A DNA stretch of 11,062 nt, taken from assembly GCA_937880585.1 (NCBI GenBank), contig CALFMR010000107.1:1-11062 (forward strand). Reading direction: 5' to 3'. The notes below the pieces were generated by a model. The model saw nothing but the letters and a program-made list of their open reading frames with translations, was not told where the DNA came from and made no database searches. This stretch comes from an uncultured Acidobacteriota bacterium. Lineage in GTDB: Bacteria; Acidobacteriota; Vicinamibacteria; Vicinamibacterales; SCN-69-37. Both the position numbers and the translations under genes were made by a program. Shown in pieces: positions 1 through 5,451 of this stretch (positions are counted from its first letter, which is position 1; each line of letters begins with the position of its first letter).

Positions 1-51
1 TCGGCCGTGGCCGAGGCCAGCGGGCGCGGGTGACGCGGCGATCGACCGCGG

Positions 52-81
52 TTGTCAGGAGTCGGCCGCGCCACGTAAAGT
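52..81 (+). promoter_or_regulatory. Candidate sigma-70 promoter ahead of the ubiD-like gene
   Basis: TTGTCA at 52-57 matches the -35 consensus at 5 of 6 bases and TAAAGT at 76-81 matches the -10 consensus at 4 of 6, with an 18-base spacer. Such AT-containing hexamers stand out in this GC-rich DNA. Transcription would begin near 88, leaving about 40 bases of leader before the ATG at 129. It would drive the first menaquinone block. This is a motif match only. Confidence 0.4.
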
Positions 82-128
82 GAACGGACGCCGCGCGTCG
101 CGCGGCCGTGCCGGGTCCGCATCCCATC

Positions 129-1589
129 ATGTTCGCAGACGTCAACGCTTTCATCGCCGATCTCGACCGCCGCGGCGCGCTCGCGCGCGTCGCTGAGCCC
201 GTCAGCCCGAATCTCGAGATCGCCGCCGTCGTCGATCGCGCGTGCAAGGCGCCGGGCGGTGGACCCGCGCTCCTGTTCGAGCGGCCGACGGGTGCGTCGA
301 TGCCCGTGGCTGCGAACCTCTTCGGATCGATGACGCGCATCTGCCTGGCGCTCGGCGTCGACACGCTCGAGGACCTCGCGAAGGAAATCGACGAGCTGAC
401 GACGCCGCCCTCGCCGCGCGGCTTCATGGACGCGCTGCGGCTGATGCCGCTCGTCAACCGTCTCACCGATCTGATGCCGAAGACGGTGAAGGACGCGCCA
501 TGCCAGGAGATCGTCAAGCCGGAGGGCGGACTCGACGAGCTGCCGATTCTCACGACGTGGCCGGAGGACGGCGGACCGTTCATTACATTGCCGCTCGTCA
601 TCACACGCGACCCGGAGTCGGGGATGCGGAACATCGGCACTTACCGCATGCAGGTGTTCGATCGCCGCACGACCGGGATGCACTGGCAGCGTCATAAAGG
701 CGGCGCGCAGCACCATCGCGTGGCCGAGCGGCTCGGTCGCCGGCTCGAGGTCGCCGTGGCACTCGGTGCGGATCCCGTGCTGACCTATGCCGCGACGGCA
801 CCGATGCCCGAAGGCCTCGACGAGCTGATGCTCGCCGGCGTCATCGGCAAACGCCGGGTCGAGATGGTCAAGTGCCGGACGGTCGACCTCGAGGTCCCGG
901 CCAACGCGCAGATCGTTCTCGAGGGATACGTCGAGCCGGGCGAGCGGCGGCGCGAGGGGCCGTTCGGCGATCACACGGGCTTGTACTCGCTCGCCGACGA
1001 CTTCCCGGTCTTCCATCTCCAGTGCCTGACGATGCGCCGGAATCCCGTCTATGTGACGACCGTCGTCGGCAGGCCGCCGATGGAGGACTACTACCTGGGC
1101 CTCGCGAGCGAGCGCGTGTTCCTGCCGCTCATCCGGAAGACCGTCCCCGAGATCGTGGATATGCACTTTCCCGCGGCCGGCATTTTCCACAACCTCGTGC
1201 TCGTCTCGATCGACAAGCGCTACCCGGGCCACGCGCGCAAGATCATGCACGCGTTCTGGGGCCTCGGCCAGCTCATGTTCTCCAAGTGCATCGTCGTCGT
1301 CGACAAGGACGTGAACGTGCAGGACGAGGCCGAGGTGGCGTGGATCGTCGGCACGCACGTCGATCCCGCGCGCGACGTCGAGATCACCCGTGGGCCGGTC
1401 GACGATCTCGATGACGCCGCGCTGTTTCCCGCGTACGGCGGCAAGATGGGAATCGACGCCACGCGCAAATCGGCGTCCGAGGGCGTCACGCGCGAGTGGC
1501 CGCGGCGGCTCGTGACCTCCGATGCCGCACGCCAGCGCGCCGACGCGATCTGGCAGACGATTGCCAAGGCGGGCCGGCCGCCCGCATGA
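129..1589 (+). CDS. UbiD-family prenyl-FMN-dependent decarboxylase, probably of the menaquinone pathway
   Basis: A 486-residue protein, the usual length for UbiD enzymes, which use prenylated FMN to remove a carboxyl group from aromatic or alpha,beta-unsaturated acids. The cofactor site is recognisable: NIGTYRMQ at about residues 168-175, then MHWQRHKGGAQHH at about 184-196. Conserved glutamates at about 265 (LEGY) and 276 (REGPFGDHTG) lie in the region that carries the catalytic acid residues of the family. I chose ATG 129; the open frame reaches a GTG at 108, but neither start has a clear Shine-Dalgarno site and UbiD proteins commonly begin close to this point. The same-strand neighbours mqnA, mqnC and mqnX suggest that it decarboxylates a prenylated 1,4-dihydroxy-6-naphthoate late in futalosine-dependent menaquinone synthesis, the role assigned to UbiD-like MqnL. 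That substrate is inferred from context. A UbiX-type flavin prenyltransferase would be needed and is not in this window. Confidence 0.9.
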   Translation: MFADVNAFIADLDRRGALARVAEPVSPNLEIAAVVDRACKAPGGGPALLFERPTGASMPVAANLFGSMTRICLALGVDTLEDLAKEIDELTTPPSPRGFMDALRLMPLVNRLTDLMPKTVKDAPCQEIVKPEGGLDELPILTTWPEDGGPFITLPLVITRDPESGMRNIGTYRMQVFDRRTTGMHWQRHKGGAQHHRVAERLGRRLEVAVALGADPVLTYAATAPMPEGLDELMLAGVIGKRRVEMVKCRTVDLEVPANAQIVLEGYVEPGERRREGPFGDHTGLYSLADDFPVFHLQCLTMRRNPVYVTTVVGRPPMEDYYLGLASERVFLPLIRKTVPEIVDMHFPAAGIFHNLVLVSIDKRYPGHARKIMHAFWGLGQLMFSKCIVVVDKDVNVQDEAEVAWIVGTHVDPARDVEITRGPVDDLDDAALFPAYGGKMGIDATRKSASEGVTREWPRRLVTSDAARQRADAIWQTIAKAGRPPA

Positions 1590-1602
1590 GCGGCCCGTGC
1601 CC

Positions 1603-1609
1603 GGAAGGA
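1603..1609 (+). promoter_or_regulatory. Ribosome binding site fixing the start at 1618
   Basis: GGAAGGA lies 8 bases before the ATG at 1618. It supports this start over the much longer open frame, which reads back to 1522 inside the ubiD-like gene. Confidence 0.7.
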
Positions 1610-1617
1610 CGGACGGC

Positions 1618-2505
1618 ATGCACAGCCTGACCGATCTCGAAGACAAGATTGCCGCCGGCAGCCGACTGACCGAGGCTGACGCGGCGCGCGTGTTGACGTC
1701 ACCCGATCTCATCAGCGTGGGCGTCGTTGGCGACGCGGCGCGCAAGCGGCTGGCAGGGGAGACGATCACGTTCGGACGCGTCTGCGAAGTCGCGGGTGCG
1801 CGTCCGGCTGACGTCGGCGATGCCGGTGAAGTGCGTCTGACGGGGTCGCCCGCGTCCGTCGACGACGCGGTCGCGCGCGCGCGCGCGGCGGCGGCCTGGG
1901 CAGGCCGTGCGGCGCTGACCGGCTTCTCGCTCGTCGACCTGCTCGAATGGGCGAAGAACGGCGTGTCGATCGAGGACGCGGCTCGACGGCTGCACGAGGC
2001 CGGGCTCGAGGCGCTGGCCGACGTGCCGGTCGATGCGGTCGCGACGACCGACGCGCTCATCGAGGCGGTTCGCGCCGTGCACCGCGGCGGCCTCGCGACC
2101 TGGCGCGCCACCGTGACGCACGCGCCGGCGGCGGCGCGACTCGATCTGGTCGCGCGGGTTGCCGCGCTTCAAGAGGCGACGGGCGCCTTGCGCGCGTTCG
2201 CGCCGCTGCCGCGCGTCGATCCGCGCGACACGCCGTCGACCGGCTACGATGACGTTCGCACGGTCGCCGCGGCGCGGCTTCTGTGCGCGGCCGTGCCGGC
2301 CATCCAGGTCGACTGGCCGCTGTACGGTCCGAAGCTCGCGCAGGTCGCCTTGACCTACGGGGCAAGCGATGTGGACGGCGTCTCGGCTATTGACGACGAG
2401 TCGCTCGGCACGCGGCGATCGCCGCGCGAGGACATCGAGCGACAGATTCGCGCGGCCGGCGGCGTACCCGTCGCGCGTAACGGCCGGTACGAGCGGCTGG
2501 CATGA
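1618..2505 (+). CDS. MqnE-like protein lacking the radical-SAM cluster motif
   Basis: A 295-residue protein that resembles aminodeoxyfutalosine synthase/MqnC-type radical-SAM enzymes but cannot bind the usual iron-sulfur cluster. The C-terminal third is the clearest: VDWPLYGPKLAQVALTYGAS at about residues 231-250 matches QASWVTQGGKVGQLSLAYGA of the genuine MqnC in this window, and both end with an AG-V--R---Y--L pattern. The middle also follows the fold: HEAGLEALADVP at about 126-137 stands where MqnC has AGLDSIPGGGAE, and AVHRGGLATWRATV at about 153-166 stands where it has AHRAGLRTTATMMY. At the N terminus, where CxxxCxxC should follow the RNxNYTN strand, it has only FGRVCEVAG with one cysteine (C56). 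The glycine-rich SAM-contacting segments are also lost. The frame is intact and kept in the operon by an ATGA overlap with mqnA, so it is probably a maintained non-catalytic or altered homologue, not decay. Its real job is unknown; a partner of MqnA or a true MqnE is possible. Confidence 0.8.
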   Translation: MHSLTDLEDKIAAGSRLTEADAARVLTSPDLISVGVVGDAARKRLAGETITFGRVCEVAGARPADVGDAGEVRLTGSPASVDDAVARARAAAAWAGRAALTGFSLVDLLEWAKNGVSIEDAARRLHEAGLEALADVPVDAVATTDALIEAVRAVHRGGLATWRATVTHAPAAARLDLVARVAALQEATGALRAFAPLPRVDPRDTPSTGYDDVRTVAAARLLCAAVPAIQVDWPLYGPKLAQVALTYGASDVDGVSAIDDESLGTRRSPREDIERQIRAAGGVPVARNGRYERLA

Positions 2506-3299
2506 CGCGTCCGGTGCGCCTCGGCGCGGTCAGCTACCTGAACGTCCGGCCGCTCGTCGACGGACTCGACGCGCATCCCGATGTGACGCTGCGCTTCGAC
2601 GTGCCGTCCACGTGCGCGGCGCTCCTCGCCGACGGCACGATCGATCTCGGCATGGTGCCATCGATCACGTTCGCCGATCGGCCGGGCGATCGAATTGTGC
2701 CGCGCATTGCGATCGCCTCGGACGGACCGGTCGCGTCGGTCGCGCTCTTCACCCGCGTACCCATCGCGCGAGCGCGATCGATCGCGCTCGATACTTCGTC
2801 GCGCACGTCGGCGATGCTCGTGCGGATTCTGTGCGCGCGCCGCTTCGGCATCACGCCCACCTTCGCGCCGCACGCTCCGGACCTGGCGTCCATGCTCGCC
2901 ACGGCCGACGCGGCGCTCGTCATCGGCGACCAGGCGCTTTTCGTCGATCATCGTGCGCTCGGCGCCGAGAAGATCGATCTCGGCGACGCGTGGACCGACA
3001 TGACGGGACTGCCGTTCGTCTGGGCGTTCTGGTCGGGCCGTGCCGATGCGGCCGACGCACACACCGTCGGCGTACTGCAGGAGGCGGCCGCGCGCGGTCG
3101 CGGTCGCACGGACGAAATTGCTGCGGCGTACTGCGCGGACATGCCCGACCGCGTCGAGATTGCGCAACGGTACCTGCGCGAGAACCTCCGGTTCGACCTC
3201 GGCGTGCGCGAAGTCCAGGCGCTCGAAACCTACTATCGCGAAGCCGCCGCGCTCGGCGGCATTCGTGGGGCCGTCAGCCCCGCGTTCTTCGGCGCCTGA
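2502..3299 (+). CDS. mqnA: Chorismate dehydratase MqnA
   Basis: A 265-residue protein with the periplasmic-binding-protein-like fold of the MqnA/MqnD family. MqnA removes water from chorismate to give 3-enolpyruvylbenzoate (3-[(1-carboxyvinyl)oxy]benzoate), the entry step of the futalosine route to menaquinone in the cytoplasm. Family signatures are LGAVSYLNVRPL at residues 7-18, GTIDLGMVPS at 45-54, LDTSSRTSAMLVRIL at 96-110, GDQALF at 142-147 and DLGDAWTDMTGLPFVWAFW at 159-177. These distinguish it from MqnD, and the length fits. The start ATG overlaps the TGA of the upstream MqnE-like gene (ATGA), indicating translational coupling. The next gene on the strand is 175 bases away and belongs to a pilus operon, so mqnA probably ends the first transcription unit, although no classical terminator with a U tract follows it. 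Confidence 0.93.
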   Translation: MTRPVRLGAVSYLNVRPLVDGLDAHPDVTLRFDVPSTCAALLADGTIDLGMVPSITFADRPGDRIVPRIAIASDGPVASVALFTRVPIARARSIALDTSSRTSAMLVRILCARRFGITPTFAPHAPDLASMLATADAALVIGDQALFVDHRALGAEKIDLGDAWTDMTGLPFVWAFWSGRADAADAHTVGVLQEAAARGRGRTDEIAAAYCADMPDRVEIAQRYLRENLRFDLGVREVQALETYYREAAALGGIRGAVSPAFFGA

Positions 3300-3474
3300 T
3301 CGTCTCGCCAATTGCAAACCTGTCGCGGGCCGTCTGCGACGCCGGCGTGCCGGCCTGCGAACGGCCGCGCCGATTTCGGCAGTGGCGGATGCGGTTGGAA
3401 GCATCCGAGCGCGGCATTCGTCTTGCACAACGCACACGCGCTCCCCTCCGTGTCTATGAAACGGGGGTCTCCAC
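3300..3474 (+). other. Inverted-repeat-rich gap before the pilus operon
   Basis: This is the longest non-coding gap in the window. It contains four perfect short inverted repeats in a row: GTCGC/GCGAC (3322-3326 with 3336-3340), GCCGG/CCGGC (3341-3345 with 3350-3354), GCCG/CGGC (3369-3372 with 3377-3380) and the best one, CGGATGC/GCATCCG (3386-3392 with 3401-3407, 8-base loop). None is followed by a T run. They may act as RNA hairpins in read-through transcript from mqnA or as DNA sites for a regulator of the pilus operon. High GC content makes short chance palindromes common, so only the last is notable by itself. Confidence 0.5.
3412..3427 (+). promoter_or_regulatory. Candidate sigma-54 (RpoN) promoter of the pilus operon
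   Basis: The bases CGGCAT at 3412-3417, five bases, then TTGCA at 3423-3427 fit the -24/-12 pattern TGGCAC-N5-TTGCA at 9 of 11 positions. The invariant GG (3413-3414) and GC (3425-3426) are exactly 10 bases apart, as sigma-54 requires. Transcription would start near 3438, about 37 bases before the first pilin ATG. The upstream inverted repeats could hold sites for an enhancer-binding protein. No regulator gene is in the window, so this rests on the motif and its position. Confidence 0.45.
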
Positions 3475-4068
3475 ATGCCGGTTTTGCACGAAGGTTCGCG
3501 CCGTGCGCGGCCGCGGATGCGTCTTGCCATGTGGCTCGGCGTGCTCGTCTGGGCCACGCCGGTCGCGGCGCAAGGCACGCTGTCGGGCACGGTCGAGGCG
3601 ACGCTGACGCTGACGAGCTCGTGCGTCATCTCCGGTGACACGACCACGTCGGGCGCGAACTTCGGGACGCTCGACTTCGGCACGGAGCCCGCCAACTTCA
3701 CCGGCGCGCTCACGACGCAGGCGACCGGCGGCGCCGGCGGTCCCGGCCATACGCAGATCGTGTGTTCGCCCGACGTCGAAGGGGTGGACGTCTCGGTCGA
3801 CTCCGGACAGCATGCTGGACAAGGCGTGGGCGTCGGCGACGGTGCGCGCGCGCTCGCGAGCGGCGCGGCGTTCGTGCCGTACGACGTCTACTCGACGAGC
3901 AGCTTCACGACGGCCTATCCGACTGACGGATCGGCGCTGAGCGTTCCCATCGCCGCCGCTGGCGCCGCGTTCGATCTGCCGATCTTCGCGCGCATCAACA
4001 AGACGAGCGCCGCGGCGCTGCCCGCCGGAACGTATACCGACTCGCTCGCCGTCACCATCACCTTCTGA
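3475..4068 (+). CDS. SCPU-domain pilin, first subunit of the archaic pilus (CsuA/B-like)
   Basis: A 197-residue secreted subunit of the spore-coat-U (SCPU) family, the pilins of archaic chaperone-usher pili. An Arg-rich start and a hydrophobic stretch at residues 16-32 end in VAAQ, a typical signal-peptide cleavage site near residue 32. The mature part starts with an alternating-hydrophobic strand (TVEATLTLTSSC) suited to donor-strand exchange. C50 and C97 are the expected disulfide pair. FGTLDFGT at 63-70, VPYDVYS in the middle and a final AGTYTDSLAVTITF are family hallmarks. The ATG at 3475 follows GGGGG at 3463-3467; an in-frame ATG at 3517 would give a shorter but still workable signal peptide. 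As the first gene it is the best candidate for the major shaft subunit. The next pilin starts 9 bases after its stop. Confidence 0.85.
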   Translation: MPVLHEGSRRARPRMRLAMWLGVLVWATPVAAQGTLSGTVEATLTLTSSCVISGDTTTSGANFGTLDFGTEPANFTGALTTQATGGAGGPGHTQIVCSPDVEGVDVSVDSGQHAGQGVGVGDGARALASGAAFVPYDVYSTSSFTTAYPTDGSALSVPIAAAGAAFDLPIFARINKTSAAALPAGTYTDSLAVTITF

Positions 4069-4077
4069 CGAGGGCTC

Positions 4078-4584
4078 ATGCGCGTACTGCTCTCGGTGTT
4101 CGCGCTCGTGATGCTGGCGACGGCCGGAATCGCGGCCGGACAGAATCTCAGCGTGAGCGCCGAAATCGTCCCCGGATGCGCGGTCGATGGATCGGCGGCG
4201 ACCTCGGGGCTGGACTTTGGCAGCCTGGCCTTCGGCACGTTTCCGGCCGTACTCGCACAGTCGGTCGACGCGTCGCTCGCGGCGAATGGCGTGCAGATAC
4301 GCTGCACCAGCGGCCTCGCGTTTCAGTTGTCGGCCGATGGCGGCGAGCACGCCGACGGGAGCGGCCGTCGCCTCGCGCGCGCCGGCGATCCAGCATCCGC
4401 GGTGCCGTACACGCTCTACGCGACCGCCGCGCATGACGTCGCGCTGCCGATTGCCGGACACGTCGGCGTGACCGTTCCCGCGTCGGGTCTCGTCGATTTG
4501 CCAATCTACGCCGTCGCGGCGCTGCCGGGCACGGCGGCGCCCGGCCTGTACACGGACACGTTGCACGTGACGCTGAGTTGGTAG
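4078..4584 (+). CDS. SCPU-domain pilin, second subunit of the archaic pilus
   Basis: A 168-residue SCPU-family secreted subunit. Residues 1-21 form a signal peptide (MRVLLSVFALVMLATAGIAA), cleaved near AAG/Q. The mature protein has the same plan as the first pilin: an N-terminal donor strand (NLSVSAEIVPGC), C34 and C76 as a likely disulfide, FGSLAFGT at 48-54, VPYTLYAT in the centre and a C-terminal GLYTDTLHVTLSW strand. GAGGG at 4070-4074 is the ribosome site, in the short gap after the first pilin. It is most likely a minor or adaptor pilin like CsuA or CsuB, but sequence alone does not say which of the two pilins forms the shaft. Confidence 0.83.
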   Translation: MRVLLSVFALVMLATAGIAAGQNLSVSAEIVPGCAVDGSAATSGLDFGSLAFGTFPAVLAQSVDASLAANGVQIRCTSGLAFQLSADGGEHADGSGRRLARAGDPASAVPYTLYATAAHDVALPIAGHVGVTVPASGLVDLPIYAVAALPGTAAPGLYTDTLHVTLSW

Positions 4585-4611
4585 CGAGTCGGCCGATCAG
4601 GAACCGACGCA

Positions 4612-4628
4612 CTCGGCGGGCTGCCGAG
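4612..4628 (+). promoter_or_regulatory. Intercistronic hairpin touching the chaperone ribosome site
   Basis: CTCGGC (4612-4617) and GCCGAG (4623-4628) form a perfect 6-bp stem with a 5-base loop. The last two bases of the 3' arm are the first two bases of the AGGAGG ribosome site at 4627-4632. The hairpin could protect the upstream pilin mRNA from 3' exonucleases and slow translation of the chaperone. Structure is predicted by eye. Confidence 0.35.
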
Positions 4629-4632
4629 GAGG
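4627..4632 (+). promoter_or_regulatory. Strong ribosome binding site fixing the chaperone start at 4639
   Basis: AGGAGG, inside a longer match GAGGAGGT, lies 6 bases before ATG 4639. The alternative in-frame GTG at 4636 is only 3 bases away, which is too close, so ATG 4639 is preferred. It is the strongest Shine-Dalgarno sequence I see in the window. Confidence 0.75.
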
Positions 4633-4638
4633 TGCGTG

Positions 4639-5448
4639 ATGGACGGAACCTGGAAACACGCGTGGCGCATGGCGCTCGTCGCCGTTGCCGCGGCGTGCGT
4701 CGCGCCTGTATCGGCGCGCCGCGCGTCATCGCCGGCGTCGGTGATGATCTGGCCGGTGAATCCATCCATCCCGAGCACCGCACGCGCCGCGGCGCTCTGG
4801 CTCGAGAATCGCGGCCGCGAATCCGTCATTCTGCAGGTCCGTGTGTTCCGCTGGTCGATTGCCGACTACCGCGATCAATACGCCGCCGACCCTGGCAGCA
4901 TCGTGACGAGCCCGCCGATGGCGACGATCGAGCCCGGCCGCCGGCAGCTCGTCCGCCTGATGCGGACGGCCACGATCCCCCGAGGTCAGGAAGCGGCCTA
5001 TCGCGTGTTCGTGGACGAGATTCCTCGTCCCGACATGCCGCCCGGCGATGACAGCGCGTGGCCGCGGCCGCTCGCGCTGGGCATCACGTTCCGCATGCGG
5101 TACTCGCTCCCGCTGTTCGTCTACGGCGACGGACTTCAAGCGGTTGCCGTCGACGCGGCGTCCGCGGCCGGACCTGACGTCCGCGCCTCTCTGGACTGGT
5201 GGGTCGCGGCCGACGAGGGGCAGACGTGGCTCTACGTGCGCAATCGCGGCCGAGTCCACGCGCGGTTGACGCGTGCCGCGTTGACGACGCCCGAGCAGTC
5301 CATCGAAATCGCGTCGGGCCTTCTTGGCTACGTGTTGCCAGGCACCGCCATGCGATGGCCGCTGCCGGCAGACGCACCGGCCGGCACGCGTGCGACGCTC
5401 GTCGCCAGCGTGAACGGCATTGGTCCGGCGGCGATCGCCCGTGACTGA
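4639..5448 (+). CDS. csuC: Periplasmic pilus chaperone (CsuC-like, PapD family)
   Basis: A 269-residue periplasmic chaperone that folds and caps SCPU subunits by donating a beta strand and delivers them to the usher. A signal peptide covers residues 1-26 (hydrophobic MALVAVAAACVAPVSA). The first immunoglobulin-like domain starts at SVMIWPVNPSIP (34-45), with ALWLENRGRESVILQVRVF at 52-70 and the conserved interaction strand IEPGRRQLVRLMR at 97-109. The family signature YRVFVDEIPRP is at 121-131. SLPLFVY at 156-162 leads into the second domain, which ends without a long tail. Gene order pilins-chaperone-usher-tip is that of Csu operons. Its stop lies 3 bases before the usher start, so the two are probably translationally coupled. 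Confidence 0.88.
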   Translation: MDGTWKHAWRMALVAVAAACVAPVSARRASSPASVMIWPVNPSIPSTARAAALWLENRGRESVILQVRVFRWSIADYRDQYAADPGSIVTSPPMATIEPGRRQLVRLMRTATIPRGQEAAYRVFVDEIPRPDMPPGDDSAWPRPLALGITFRMRYSLPLFVYGDGLQAVAVDAASAAGPDVRASLDWWVAADEGQTWLYVRNRGRVHARLTRAALTTPEQSIEIASGLLGYVLPGTAMRWPLPADAPAGTRATLVASVNGIGPAAIARD

Positions 5449-5451
5449 TCG

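Noticed and set aside
1..33. Possible C-terminal end of an upstream gene (frame 1, stop TGA at 31-33, ending SAVAEASGRG)
   Set aside because: Ten residues with no recognisable content; another frame is also open here. It cannot be told from non-coding sequence.
1618..2505. Calling the MqnE-like gene a pseudogene
   Set aside because: It has an uninterrupted frame, a good ribosome site, operon coupling and well-preserved C-terminal residues. Loss is confined to cluster and SAM-binding parts, which fits a maintained altered protein better than decay.
3311..3406. Resemblance of GCAAACC plus a following hairpin to the start of a cyclic-di-GMP (GEMM-I) riboswitch before the pilus genes
   Set aside because: The conserved GGACGCAAAGCC and the 3' GGGUUxCCGA segments are missing, and the likely transcript start lies downstream. 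A covariance-model search would settle it.
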